Position numbers and translations under genes: made by a program | In this document: piece by piece, positions 43,227 through 53,041 of the stretch | Position numbering within the stretch: position 1 is the stretch's first letter | How the letters are laid out: each line of letters begins with the position of its first letter | NCBI RefSeq assembly: GCF_900129425.1 | Contig: NZ_LT670817.1 | Location: 3,224,001-3,288,000, forward strand | DNA from: Bradyrhizobium erythrophlei | GTDB taxonomy: Bacteria > Pseudomonadota > Alphaproteobacteria > Rhizobiales > Xanthobacteraceae | Direction: 5' to 3' | Length of the DNA: 64,000 nt | The notes under the pieces: model-generated | What the model was told of the DNA's origin: nothing | The model's input: only the letters and a program-made list of their open reading frames with translations | The model's database searches: none

Positions 43227-44468
43227 ATGAATTTCAGGGGTCGAAGGGGCGTAAAGCTCTTGGTAGTCGTGGTCGGCGTCGGCGCGGCAGGCGTCGTTGC
43301 GGATTGGCATTTGGCAGCATCGCCATCGCCACCGCTCGTGAGTCCGTGGAAGCCGGATAACCTGCCGCGGGTCGAGGTTGTGCATCCGCGCCGCGCTGCT
43401 GTAGCCCAACGTCTCCAAACCAACGCCACCCTCGAAGCCTTTGAGGAATCCGATCTCTTCGCCAAGGTCTCCGGGTACCTGTCCGACGTCCGCGTCGATA
43501 TCGGGGATCACGTGAAGGCAGGTCAAGTGCTCGCGATCATCGACGTTCCCGAAATGAAGCAGGAGCTTGCCGAAGCAGAGGCCCAGCTGGAATCCAAGAA
43601 AAGCTCGCTAGAGAGCGCGCGCCACCAACTGGATCACAACAAGGCGGACGCAGCGCTTCAAAACGCCTTGGCGAAAGACCGGGAGCAACTGGGCGAGGGA
43701 CGGCAGTTCATCAGCGACCGGACCCTCGATCAGGTGCACGCCAACGCGGATATCGCCAAGGCGGATCTCGGCGTGGCGGAAGCGAACCGCGACCTCGCGG
43801 CCAACCAGGTCGACGTCGCCACCGCGACTGTGGAGAAGATCAAGACACTGCTCGCCTATACCCAGATCGTGGCGCCTTTCGATGGCGTGGTGGCACGACG
43901 CCAGGTGAACCGGGGCGATTTGGTCCAGGCCGCCACGGCCACGCGGACGACGCCGTCTGCGGGATCGCTGTTCACAGTGCAGCGGATCGACACGATTCGG
44001 GTGTTTTGCGACGTTCCGGAGAACGACGTGCCTCACCTTCACGTTGGCGATCCGGCCATCGTCAAGCCGTCTGGCTTCGACGGGAAGGCATTTATGGGCA
44101 ACGTAACCCGTTTCTCCCTACGTCTCGATCCCGAGACCCGCAATATGCGTACCGAGATCGACCTGCCCAATCCCAAGGAGCGACTATATCCCGGAACGTA
44201 TGCGGAGGTCTCACTGGAAATGAGCCGGCGCCCCAATGTTCTCACCGTACCCGCGGCGGCTGTAGGTTCGGATGACGGCGGAAGCTTCGTGTACACCGTC
44301 ACCGACGGACGTATCGCACGCCTAGCGGTCAAAACTGGTCTTACCGATAACGGCCGCATCGAGGTAGCTACCGGTGTGTCGGAAGAGACACCGGTGGTCG
44401 CGAGCAGTAAGGGCGTGCCGCCACTGACAACGGCCGTTCAGCCGCAGATGATCCGCGAGAACTCCTAG
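43227..44468 (+). CDS. RND periplasmic adaptor (membrane fusion protein), first pair
   Basis: A 413-residue HlyD-type adaptor: an N-terminal anchor (KLLVVVVGVGAAGVVADWHL), barrel-sandwich (lipoyl-like) half VSGYLSDVRVDIGDHVKAGQ, a long alpha-helical hairpin around residues 110-190, the second half YTQIVAPFDGVVARRQVNRG and a beta-barrel domain. It links the inner pump to an outer-membrane channel encoded elsewhere. Cotranscribed with the permease upstream. Confidence 0.93.
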   Translation: MNFRGRRGVKLLVVVVGVGAAGVVADWHLAASPSPPLVSPWKPDNLPRVEVVHPRRAAVAQRLQTNATLEAFEESDLFAKVSGYLSDVRVDIGDHVKAGQVLAIIDVPEMKQELAEAEAQLESKKSSLESARHQLDHNKADAALQNALAKDREQLGEGRQFISDRTLDQVHANADIAKADLGVAEANRDLAANQVDVATATVEKIKTLLAYTQIVAPFDGVVARRQVNRGDLVQAATATRTTPSAGSLFTVQRIDTIRVFCDVPENDVPHLHVGDPAIVKPSGFDGKAFMGNVTRFSLRLDPETRNMRTEIDLPNPKERLYPGTYAEVSLEMSRRPNVLTVPAAAVGSDDGGSFVYTVTDGRIARLAVKTGLTDNGRIEVATGVSEETPVVASSKGVPPLTTAVQPQMIRENS

Positions 44469-44672
44469 CGTCGCGCCACGGAGACCAAATGCGTTCCTCT
44501 TGAGGGCTAATCAGAACGAAACAGCATTATAAACTAGCTAGGGCCCGTACTCATGCGCGACCAAATTCCAATGCGTCGCGAAACGACGCGACGTGCCGAT
44601 ATCGGGCTCATGCACCGCATAAAGTCCGGGTCGTCTCGGTCAGGGCTGATTCGCTTCTGAGCACCCAACAGT

Positions 44673-45614
44673 TCATGTGCCACGAAGGTCGTCGGATACA
44701 CGGGCGATGACGTCGCGCAACCAGGCGTGCGCAGGCTGGTTATCGAACCGTCGTAGCCAGATCATGGCCGCCTCGATCGGCTTGGGCGAACGTGAAAGCC
44801 GACGGTAAACAAGCTGGTGCGACCTCGTCATGCCTTTCGCGACGTTCAGCGGAACCACCGCCACCAGGTCCGATGTGGCGAGGATCTGCGCCGTCGACAG
44901 GAATGGCGCCCGCATCGCCCGTTTGGCGCCGGGCTTTGGTCCTGCTGGTCCGGTTTCGGCAAATTCGGTCCCAAATTGGGCCGACGAGATTTCCAGCTGG
45001 AAGAGGGCTGCCAGGTGTTCCGTCGAGATTTCCCGCGCTTTTGCGGCCGGGTGACCCTTGCGATGCACCACGACGAATTGGTCCTGCAACAACCGCCGCC
45101 GCGAGAACCGCTCGCCCTGGGGGGCTGACGGACCCATCGCCAGATGCAGTTCGCCTCGGTCAAGCTGCTCCAAAACATCCAGGGTGCCGCTTGGCCGAAA
45201 ATCCAGGCTAACGCCAGGAGCAATCCTCGCCACATATGCGGCGATTGGCGCGACCAGAACGATCGCGGCATAATTGTCGACGGCGATGCGAAAGGTCGTC
45301 GTCGCCTTGGCCGGTTCGAAATGATCCGGTTCGAGCGATTGCTGCAGCCCGTCGAGCGCGATCCTGATCGGGGTGGCGAGATGTTCGGCGCGCGGCGTCG
45401 GCATCATTCCGTATGGGCTGCGGACAAACAGCTCGTCTTTGAGCATGTGACGCAATCGGGTCAGGGCATGGCTGATGGCCGGCTGACTGAGTCCGAGCCG
45501 TTGCCCCGCCCGCGTGACGGACCGCTCCCGCATGATGGCGTCGAAAACGACCAGCAGGTTCAGATCGATCGCACCTAGTTTGGGCGCTGTCTTGTTCAAA
45601 TGTTCGGTCGCCAT
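44673..45614 (-). CDS. LysR-family regulator of the second RND pair
   Basis: A 313-residue regulator with helix-turn-helix in residues 15-75 (LLVVFDAIMRERSVTRAGQR then QPAISHALTRLRHMLKDELF, the NodD/NahR-like pattern) and a periplasmic-binding-like effector domain. It diverges from the RND permease at 45,806 across 191 bases that contain a LysR-type inverted repeat. Likely activator of that pump in response to an aromatic or amphipathic inducer (inference). Confidence 0.92.
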   Translation of the reverse strand: MATEHLNKTAPKLGAIDLNLLVVFDAIMRERSVTRAGQRLGLSQPAISHALTRLRHMLKDELFVRSPYGMMPTPRAEHLATPIRIALDGLQQSLEPDHFEPAKATTTFRIAVDNYAAIVLVAPIAAYVARIAPGVSLDFRPSGTLDVLEQLDRGELHLAMGPSAPQGERFSRRRLLQDQFVVVHRKGHPAAKAREISTEHLAALFQLEISSAQFGTEFAETGPAGPKPGAKRAMRAPFLSTAQILATSDLVAVVPLNVAKGMTRSHQLVYRRLSRSPKPIEAAMIWLRRFDNQPAHAWLRDVIARVSDDLRGT

Positions 45615-45651
45615 TCAAAATTCAGAATGCGCATCTGCAAATGAAGATAAT

Positions 45652-45666
45652 GCATTTTACGAATGC
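45652..45666. promoter_or_regulatory. Candidate LysR-binding inverted repeat
   Basis: GCATTTTACGAATGC: arms GCATT and AATGC around five bases, 38 bases before the LysR start and 140 before the RND ATG. This resembles the T-N11-A dyad of LysR operators. Confidence 0.45.
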
Positions 45667-45805
45667 GAAACTCAACCGTAGATTCCGGATTGTCGGTTCG
45701 AAAGGTCGCGCCGCGCGGACTGCAAACCAGCAGCTTGGGGGCGCTGAAGGTGCCGGAGGGGTCGACGGCGAAGCCGATGACTGATCGGCAGCATCGGAGA
45801 ACGTT

Positions 45806-48800
45806 ATGATCGGAATCGTCCGGCTCGCCTTGCGGCGTCCCTATACGTTCGTTGTCATGGCGGTGCTGATCCTGATCTTCGGCACGGCGTCGGCGCTGCG
45901 CACGCCCACCGACATCTTCCCCAACATCAACATCCCCGTCATCAGCGTGGTGTTCAGCTACACGGGCCTGCCTGCCGATGACATGGCCGGCCGCATCGTC
46001 ACCTTCTACGAGCGATCGCTGCCCAATGCCGTCAACGACATCGAGCATATCGAATCCCAGTCGATCGTAAACTACGGGATTATCAAGATCTTCTTTCAGC
46101 CGACGGTGAACATCAATGCCGCGTTGGCGCAGGTCAACGGCATGTCGCAGACGGTGCTGAAGCAGATGCCGCCCGGCATCACACCGCCGCTGATCCTGAG
46201 CTTTAATGCGTCGAGCGTCCCAATTTTTCAGCTGGCTCTTTCGAGCGATAAAATGTCCGAAACCCAGGTTTTCGACTCGGCGCTGAACTTCATTCGCCCG
46301 GCTCTCGCTCCCGTCCCGGGAGCCTCGCTTCCGCTTCCCTACGGCGGCAAGGTGCGGCAGGTCCAGGCCGATCTCAATCAGCAGGCTTTACATCAGTACG
46401 GGGTTTCCGCGAACGACGTCATCAATGCGCTTTCGTTGCAGAACCTCATCACGCCGGTCGGCACCCAGAAGATCGGCCCTTACGAATACACCGTCAACCT
46501 CAACGACTCGCCGAAAGCGGTGGAAGCTTTCAACGATCTCCCGATCAAGACAGTCAACGGCACCGTCATCTATATGCGTGATGTCGCTTACGTGCATGAC
46601 GGCAGTCCGCCGCAGACCAATGTCGTTCGCGTTAACGGCGCCAGCGCCGTGCTGCTGACCATCATGAAGGCGGGCGCGAGCTCGACTTTGGATATCATCA
46701 ACGGCGTCAAGCGCCTGCTGCCTTCGGTGTCGCAGACACTTCCCGACAGCCTGAAGCTGACGGCGGCTGGCGATCAATCCGTTTTCGTGACCGATGCGGT
46801 ATCAAGCGTCATCAGGGAAGGCGTGATCGCGGCGGCGCTGACCGGGACGATGATCCTGCTGTTCCTTGGAAGCTGGCGCTCGACGCTCATCATTACAGTA
46901 TCAATTCCGTTGGCGATATTGGCGGCGCTCATGGGCCTGTCCCTGCTGGGCGAAACGATCAATGTCATGACGCTTGGTGGTCTGGCGCTGGCCGTCGGAA
47001 TTCTGGTCGACGACGCGACCGTAACCATCGAAAACATCAATTCGCATCTCGAGCGGGGCAAGCAGATCGAGCCTGCCATTCTCGATGGCGCGATGGAAAT
47101 CGTTGCGCCGGCGACGGTGTCGCTGCTCTGCATTTGCATCGCATTTGTGCCGATGTTCGGGCTCGGTGGTGTCGCCGGTTACCTTTTTCGGCCGCTCGCC
47201 GAGGCGGTCACGCTCGCGCTTGCCGCTTCCTATGTCCTTTCGCAGACACTGGTGCCGACGCTGGCAAACTATCTCTTGCGCAGTCAACGCGTACACGGCT
47301 CGCCGGATGACACCGGGCAGGCGAAAGCCAGCCGCAATCCGCTTGCACGCTTCCAGCGGAGTTTCGAGCGCCATTTCGAGAACGTCAGGAAACACTATCT
47401 GGGCTTGCTGCAACTCTGTCTGCGGAACCGGGTCAAGGTAATCGCCGGATTTCTGTGCTTCAGCCTCCTGTCGTTCGGCCTCGCGCCTTATCTCGGCCAG
47501 GACTTTTTTCCGACGGTGGATGGTGGGCAGATCAAGCTTCACCTTCGCGCGCCGACCGGAACGCGGATCGAAGAAACGACCAGCCTGACCGACCGGATCA
47601 GCACGGCCATTAAAGGCATCATTCCGCCCGGCGAACTCGACGGCATGGTGAGCAATATTGGGCTCTCCGTCAGCGGCATCAATATGGCCTACAATAACTC
47701 CGGCACCATCGGCGTGGGAGACGCCGACATCCTGATCAGTCTGAAGCCCAATCACGCGCCGACCGACGGCTACATCAAGACCATGCGGGAGAAACTGCCC
47801 CAGCAGTTTCCCGGCACGAACTTCGCCTTCCTCCCGGCGGATATCGTCAGCCAGGTCCTGAACTTCGGAGCGCCGGCGCCGATCGACCTGCAGGTTGCCG
47901 GTAAGGACCTTGCCGCAGATCGGAAGTACGCAAATTCCGTGCTGGCGAAGGTCAGGGAGATTCCAGGCATCGCCGATGCGCGGATCCAGCAGGCGTTTCA
48001 GCAGCCGACCCTTGACGTCAATGTCGACCGCTCGCTCACCTCGCTCGCGGGCCTTAGCGAGAAGGACGTAGCCACCGCCATGCTGACGACGCTGTCGGGA
48101 AGCTCGCAGTCTGCTCCGACCTACTGGCTGAACCCTGCCAACGGCGTGTCCTACGCGGTCTCGGTTCAGACCCCCCAGCGTAATATCAACTCCATGACCG
48201 GCCTGGAAAACATTCCGGTGACATCCGCCGCTGCCGCTCCCCAACTTCTCGGCGGCCTGGCGCAGGTCCAGCGGACCAACAGCAACGCCGTCGTGTCCCA
48301 CTACAACGTCCAACCCGTGATCGACATTTTCGCGACGCCGCAGGGGCGCGATCTCGGAGCGCTCGCATCGGACATTCAAAAGGTCATTCACGACACCGCA
48401 AAAGATATGCCCAAGGGAGCGAGCGTCGCATTGCGAGGTCAAGTGAGTACGATGACCAGCGCCTACCAGCAGCTCTTCATTGGTCTCGCCGCAGCGATCG
48501 TTCTCATCTACCTGTTGATCGTCGTCAACTTTCAGTCCTGGGTCGATCCCTTCGTTATCATCATGGCGCTGCCGACTGCATTGGCCGGTGTCGTCTGGGC
48601 TTTGTTCGGGACCGGGACAACGCTTTCGGTCCCCGCGCTTACCGGCGCGATCATGTGCATGGGGGTGGCGACCGCCAACAGCATCCTGGTGACCAGTTTT
48701 GCCCGCGAGCGGATGGCGGCCGGAGCGAATGGTATGGCGGCTGCGTTCGAGGCGGGCGCAGCGCGGTTTCGCCCGGTGCTGATGACCGCGCTCGCGATGG

Positions 48801-48988
48801 TCATCGGCATGCTGCCGATGGCGACCGAAGCCGGACAGAATACGCCCCTGGGGCGTGCGGTGATCGGCGGGCTGATCTTTGCTACCTGCGCCACGCTGTT
48901 TCTGGTGCCCACGATTTTCAGCCTGGTGCACGGCCGCCAGCATGCCAACGCAGATCGGGCGGACGCCCCGCCTTCGCCGTCGCATTGA
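45806..48988 (+). CDS. RND efflux permease, second pair
   Basis: A 1060-residue RND pump, parallel to the one at 39,973 (RRPYTFVVMAVLILIFGTAS, IFPNINIPVISVVFSYTGLP) with the classic D-D relay LAVGILVDDATVTIENINSH in helix 4 and the second-half repeat ending IGGLIFATCATLFLVPTIFS. GGAG precedes ATG 45,806. Closest in style to the HAE (hydrophobe/amphiphile) branch. The adaptor gene follows after 11 bases; no outer-membrane factor. Confidence 0.93.
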   Translation: MIGIVRLALRRPYTFVVMAVLILIFGTASALRTPTDIFPNINIPVISVVFSYTGLPADDMAGRIVTFYERSLPNAVNDIEHIESQSIVNYGIIKIFFQPTVNINAALAQVNGMSQTVLKQMPPGITPPLILSFNASSVPIFQLALSSDKMSETQVFDSALNFIRPALAPVPGASLPLPYGGKVRQVQADLNQQALHQYGVSANDVINALSLQNLITPVGTQKIGPYEYTVNLNDSPKAVEAFNDLPIKTVNGTVIYMRDVAYVHDGSPPQTNVVRVNGASAVLLTIMKAGASSTLDIINGVKRLLPSVSQTLPDSLKLTAAGDQSVFVTDAVSSVIREGVIAAALTGTMILLFLGSWRSTLIITVSIPLAILAALMGLSLLGETINVMTLGGLALAVGILVDDATVTIENINSHLERGKQIEPAILDGAMEIVAPATVSLLCICIAFVPMFGLGGVAGYLFRPLAEAVTLALAASYVLSQTLVPTLANYLLRSQRVHGSPDDTGQAKASRNPLARFQRSFERHFENVRKHYLGLLQLCLRNRVKVIAGFLCFSLLSFGLAPYLGQDFFPTVDGGQIKLHLRAPTGTRIEETTSLTDRISTAIKGIIPPGELDGMVSNIGLSVSGINMAYNNSGTIGVGDADILISLKPNHAPTDGYIKTMREKLPQQFPGTNFAFLPADIVSQVLNFGAPAPIDLQVAGKDLAADRKYANSVLAKVREIPGIADARIQQAFQQPTLDVNVDRSLTSLAGLSEKDVATAMLTTLSGSSQSAPTYWLNPANGVSYAVSVQTPQRNINSMTGLENIPVTSAAAAPQLLGGLAQVQRTNSNAVVSHYNVQPVIDIFATPQGRDLGALASDIQKVIHDTAKDMPKGASVALRGQVSTMTSAYQQLFIGLAAAIVLIYLLIVVNFQSWVDPFVIIMALPTALAGVVWALFGTGTTLSVPALTGAIMCMGVATANSILVTSFARERMAAGANGMAAAFEAGAARFRPVLMTALAMVIGMLPMATEAGQNTPLGRAVIGGLIFATCATLFLVPTIFSLVHGRQHANADRADAPPSPSH

Positions 48989-48999
48989 TCGGAGAACAA

Positions 49000-50193
49000 A
49001 TGTCCTCGGAAGACGTCAAAGCTCCAAGCCGGCGAAGCCTCCTGACGGCGGCTACAGCCGCGGTTCTGCTTGCCGCCGTGGTGGTCGGCTATGGCTTCGT
49101 CAACCGCGCCCAGAGCAAGCAGGAAGTGGAGGACTGGACCGCGGCGGCAAGTGTTCCAACCGTTGCGCTGGCTCAATCGATTCCGCAGAGCCCGACTCAA
49201 ACATTGACGCTGCCGGGAAATATCCAGCCCTTCAACCGGGCGGAGATCTTCGCGCGGGTGAACGGTTACCTTAAGAGCTGGGACCACGACATCGGCTCGC
49301 AGGTTAAGTCCGGCGAGGTGCTCGCCACCATCGACGCCCCCGACCTCGATCAGCAGCTTGGTCAGGCCAAGGCAACGCTGGCAAGCGTGAGGGCCAATCA
49401 TCAGATTGCGTCCCTCACCGCAAGCCGCAACAACATCCTGCTGCAAAAGCAGATCGTTGCCCAGCAGCTTGCCGATCAGACCACCGCCGACGAAAAGGCG
49501 AAAGAAGCCGTCGTCGACGCCAATGAAGCCAATGTCCGGCAGCTCGAGGCCATGCAGTCGTTCAAGACGCTTGCCGCGCCCTTTGATGGCGTCGTGACCG
49601 CCCGAAACGTAGAGCTTGGCATGCTGATCAACTCGGGAGGCTCAGGTCAGCCGTTGTTCGAAGTGTCAGACCTGCATCGTATCCGACTTTACGTGCAGGT
49701 CCCGCAATCGTTCTCAGCCGCGCTAACGGTGGGAATGAAAGCCAAGTTCGGGATGCCGCAGTATCCGGGCGTGCAATTCGACGCCACGCTCTCGCACATA
49801 TCCAAGGCGATCAATCAAGCTTCGCACAGCATGCAGGTCGAGCTGCAGGCCGACAATGCAGACGGAAAATTTTTCGGCGGTAGCTACTGCATTGTGCACT
49901 TTGAAATTCCGACCGACGCCAATCTCGTGAAGATTCCGTCCACCGCCCTCGTCACCGGCAATCAGGGCACGCAGGTCGCAACGATCGACGGGAATAACAA
50001 GGTCGTATTCAAGAGAGTGCAACTGGGCCGCGATCTCGGCGACAGCGTGGAAGTCCTTGCAGGCTTGTCGCCGTCCGACCGGATCATCGATAACCCGCCG
50101 GAAACATTGACGACCGGCGATGCGGTCCGCGTCGCTGGCGCGACGCCGCAAAGCGCGGGGGTGGTGTCGCGGGCGTCAACGGCCCGACACTGA
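49000..50193 (+). CDS. RND periplasmic adaptor, second pair
   Basis: A 397-residue HlyD-type adaptor with an N-terminal anchor (RRSLLTAATAAVLLAAVVVG), lipoyl-like half VNGYLKSWDHDIGSQVKSGE, coiled-coil hairpin around residues 120-190, second half FKTLAAPFDGVVTARNVELG and barrel domain. ATG 49,000 with GGAG nine bases upstream is chosen; longer frames lie inside the permease gene. Partner of the 45,806 pump. Confidence 0.93.
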   Translation: MSSEDVKAPSRRSLLTAATAAVLLAAVVVGYGFVNRAQSKQEVEDWTAAASVPTVALAQSIPQSPTQTLTLPGNIQPFNRAEIFARVNGYLKSWDHDIGSQVKSGEVLATIDAPDLDQQLGQAKATLASVRANHQIASLTASRNNILLQKQIVAQQLADQTTADEKAKEAVVDANEANVRQLEAMQSFKTLAAPFDGVVTARNVELGMLINSGGSGQPLFEVSDLHRIRLYVQVPQSFSAALTVGMKAKFGMPQYPGVQFDATLSHISKAINQASHSMQVELQADNADGKFFGGSYCIVHFEIPTDANLVKIPSTALVTGNQGTQVATIDGNNKVVFKRVQLGRDLGDSVEVLAGLSPSDRIIDNPPETLTTGDAVRVAGATPQSAGVVSRASTARH

Positions 50194-50287
50194 TTAATGT
50201 TCCTCCATATCTCCTTTGGCAACGCGCGACGTCCGGCTCGACCTGTTCCTCGGCCTCACGAATTGGGCGATCTTTCTGGCTGCCTCG

Positions 50288-51355
50288 TCAACTTAATCGT
50301 CGCGCCCCGTCTTTCGATTGCAGCCGAGTCATTGCCAGGCGCGCGATTTCCAAGGGCGCCTGTTCCGGAAAGGGAAACACGGAACTGACATTGATCTCGC
50401 AAAGCACGTAAGTATCCTGGCCCGCTGCGTCGCGTGGTCCATAAAGAAAGTCGGCGTCCCAGATGATCGGCAGAGAGTCGGTGTCGATGCCCAGCAGTTG
50501 CATCATATGAGGCGTCCACTCGGACTCCATCTTTGTCCTCAGCGCCTGAAACGCCCGCGCCGAAGCCGGATGCATGATGCGCGGGCCGGGCTGTGCCGCT
50601 TCCGAGTACGGACCTTCGGGAGGCGGCGGCATCAGCGCCTTGATGAGCTGGTGTCCGAAGCCGACGACCTTGTCCGCGCCCATGTAGCAACGGATCATGC
50701 CGTCGGGCAGCCGGGCCTGGAATGGCTGATCGACGATGCAGCCGTCGTTCGCGAAATACGTTTCGCACCGGGTCATGAAATCGCCGAGCTGTATATCCTG
50801 AGGTACGCTGCCACGGGGCGCATGCAGCACCCGAACGGTTTCGCCGCCTCGCGCGGGTTCGGATGCGAGCTCGACTTTCCACACGCCTTCGCCGCCGTTG
50901 CCTCGGTTCTGTTTCAGGACCCGCGCACCCGCCACTCGCAGGCGCTGCGGAAACTCTTCGCGGAATGCTGCAGCGTTGCGATACAGATGGGTGTCGGTGC
51001 CCCAGCCGAGATGCCGGGTGCGATAAAGGACTTCCTTCACGCCCATCTTGAGGATCACGTCGGGATGGGCACTGACCCACACGCCTTTCGACGCCACGTC
51101 CCGCAACAGCGCATCGAGCACAACCCGGTTCTGTCCGGCAAAAAGAGGATCGACCCAGACGAGGACACCGCTGCAGCGGAGAAGCTGCTCGCGCACTTGA
51201 TCGGCCACATCATCGGCATAGATCGCGGGCTCCGCTTGGATGCCGAGCGCGGCCATCGCTTCGAAAACGCGATGAAGTCGATAGTCTTGTGGCGTAAGCG
51301 CATGCCATTTCGGGGTGTCCCGGGGCCAGAGTAGCGCCAGCTTGCTTGGGGTCAT
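50288..51355 (-). CDS. Cj0069-like ATP-grasp family protein
   Basis: A 355-residue cytosolic protein with the overall pattern I associate with the Cj0069 family: TPSKLALLWPRDTPKWHALT at the start, VLKQNRGNGGEGVWKVEL (ATP-grasp-like glycine loop, about residues 150-167), MIRCYMGADKVVGFGHQ and YVLCEINVSSVFPFPEQAP, the last resembling the metal-binding E-x-N of ATP-grasp ligases. Reaction unknown. ATG 51,355 follows GAAAGG; a GTG 21 bases upstream is an alternative. Confidence 0.75.
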   Translation of the reverse strand: MTPSKLALLWPRDTPKWHALTPQDYRLHRVFEAMAALGIQAEPAIYADDVADQVREQLLRCSGVLVWVDPLFAGQNRVVLDALLRDVASKGVWVSAHPDVILKMGVKEVLYRTRHLGWGTDTHLYRNAAAFREEFPQRLRVAGARVLKQNRGNGGEGVWKVELASEPARGGETVRVLHAPRGSVPQDIQLGDFMTRCETYFANDGCIVDQPFQARLPDGMIRCYMGADKVVGFGHQLIKALMPPPPEGPYSEAAQPGPRIMHPASARAFQALRTKMESEWTPHMMQLLGIDTDSLPIIWDADFLYGPRDAAGQDTYVLCEINVSSVFPFPEQAPLEIARLAMTRLQSKDGARRLS

Positions 51356-51424
51356 GTTGAGCCTTTCGTTTTTCACCTGCCGCTAGAGAAGGGAGACCAA
51401 GCAACTGCCGCGATCTCAAACCCG

Positions 51425-52153
51425 CTAGAAACTCAAAGCCAAACCCGAGGCGAACAGCAACGCAAGCACCAGCTTTCGAAATGCCGCTTCGTTCAATCTT
51501 CCGAAAAGCTTCAGTCCGAGCCAGCTTCCCGCGAGGAGGAAGGGAAGGCCGATCACAAACAATTTGACCGTTTCGGGCGTCACGGTTCCTTTTGCGCCGA
51601 GCCACAGCGCGCTTAATGCAAAAATGAAAACGGCGACCGGTTGGAATACGGCGCGTTGCACATCTTTGGGCCAGCCGCGCAGGCCCGACCATATCGTGAC
51701 CAGGATTCCAGCAAGCCCGGTCAGTCCGCCGAGAACCCCATTCAGGAATCCGACGCCCGCGTCGGCCACGGCTCCGCCCGCGGTCGGCTTTAGCGCCGGC
51801 CGCAAAAGCGCGTAAACGCTATAGACGATCAGAAGAACACCGACGCCGACGCGAACCTTGTGCGGGTCGGCCCAGGTCAGAAGCGTGACGCCGACGGGAA
51901 CGCCGATGGTCGCACCCAGGAGAAACGGCCAAAGCTTTCGCCCGTCCAGCGAGTTCCGGAGCTTCCAGACCGAGTAACCCTGCACGATCAGGCCGAAGGC
52001 CACGATCAGCGTTGCGGTCTGCAGAGGGGAAAGGAAATAGAGCCAGAGGGACGCGGCAACCAGCCCGAAGGCAAAACCTGAAAGCCCGGCGACGAAGGCG
52101 CCGGCGAACGTGGCGAAAAGAAAAAGCGGGATTTCCAGATTTAACCCATCCAT
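51425..52153 (-). CDS. TauE/SafE family permease
   Basis: A 242-residue inner-membrane protein with about eight helices in two halves: FLFATFAGAFVAGLSGFAFG opens the first, and FLNGVLGGLTGLAGILVTIW opens the second, the glycine-rich repeats typical of the sulfite exporter TauE/SafE family. Probably exports a small organic or sulfur-containing anion. ATG 52,153 follows TGGAGCG; the longer frame adds 25 unlikely residues. Same strand as the Cj0069-like gene, 70 bases upstream of it. Confidence 0.88.
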   Translation of the reverse strand: MDGLNLEIPLFLFATFAGAFVAGLSGFAFGLVAASLWLYFLSPLQTATLIVAFGLIVQGYSVWKLRNSLDGRKLWPFLLGATIGVPVGVTLLTWADPHKVRVGVGVLLIVYSVYALLRPALKPTAGGAVADAGVGFLNGVLGGLTGLAGILVTIWSGLRGWPKDVQRAVFQPVAVFIFALSALWLGAKGTVTPETVKLFVIGLPFLLAGSWLGLKLFGRLNEAAFRKLVLALLFASGLALSF

Positions 52154-52405
52154 ATGCTCGCTCCATAATTTGGGCGAGCAGCGCTTGAATGGGAATGCCA
52201 TTTGAAGGGGAGGCTGCGAGATCCCCATTTGCAGCTTAGCAGGTAAGCGCCGGCATGCAAGCAGGCGCGCGCCCTATTATGCTTCCCGGCGTTTACTGTT
52301 GAGATCTGCAATAGCGGGGCGAGTAACGGCAGAAGAATGCAATCAGGGGCAAATCCTGGCAAGTGGCTACGGGCACGAACTCGCCAGGCGGGGGCGGCCT
52401 CTTGA

Positions 52406-52816
52406 TCAGACCGCGGCGATCGTTTGCACCTCGACCAGGAAAGCTTCCTTGACCAGCCGGTCGACCATGAGAAGGGTGTTCGGCGGATACTTGCCGTCCG
52501 GAAACATCTTTGGGAATTCGCGCAACCGAAATTCCATGAACTTTGGGATGTCCTGCGAATGGACAAGGTATGTCGTGAACTGAACAACGTTGGCCCAGGA
52601 TGCTCCCGCCGATTTCAGTGCCGCCTCGATATTGCGAAAGACCTGCGCCGTCTGAACGTCGAATTCGCCCTCGCCGATGACATTGCCTGCGGCGTCGCCC
52701 GACAGCATTCCCGCAACAAACAGGAATTCGTTCGCCCTGACGCGCGTCACATGGGTGTACTGCCCCATGGGAGGGCCAAGTTCCTCGGGATTATAGATGT
52801 TAATTTCTGCTGGCAT
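52406..52816 (-). CDS. RidA/YjgF family protein
   Basis: A 136-residue protein with the RidA fold: YTHVTRVRANEFLFVAGMLS, VQTAQVFRNIEAALKSAGAS and VVQFTTYLV are the family blocks; the C-terminal region PPNTLLMVDRLVKEAFLVEV carries the usual VxRLxxxxxLVEVE-like end, but the active-site arginine of true imine deaminases (xR[AS]xV) is replaced by LMVDR, so deaminase activity is doubtful. AAAGGAACGG supports ATG 52,816. 252 bases separate it from the TauE gene downstream. Confidence 0.85.
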   Translation of the reverse strand: MPAEINIYNPEELGPPMGQYTHVTRVRANEFLFVAGMLSGDAAGNVIGEGEFDVQTAQVFRNIEAALKSAGASWANVVQFTTYLVHSQDIPKFMEFRLREFPKMFPDGKYPPNTLLMVDRLVKEAFLVEVQTIAAV

Positions 52817-53041
52817 CGCCGTTCCTTTCTTTCCTACCCTGCTCATGGAACGGCAACGGTAACAACAACCGTGGGAGGTCGGAAGCGTCGGTACCGGTTA
52901 TTTACATGAATCCTGCTGATGTCTGTTTGGATCTTGTGTCACGAGTACGCCGGTCCACACGGTGGTGCGGCGACGGAGTCGATATCAGGGGCTTCCGGAC
53001 GGAGATAAATGGTCGAGGACGGCCATGGACCTTCATTTGCA

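Noticed and set aside
44500..44672. Hairpin GCGTCG...CGACGC after the first RND adaptor gene as a terminator
   Set aside because: The stem at about 44,573-44,592 has no following T-run, so termination is not supported.
46901..48985. 694-codon antisense frame to the second RND permease
   Set aside because: Same reason; the RND protein on the plus strand has complete family motifs.
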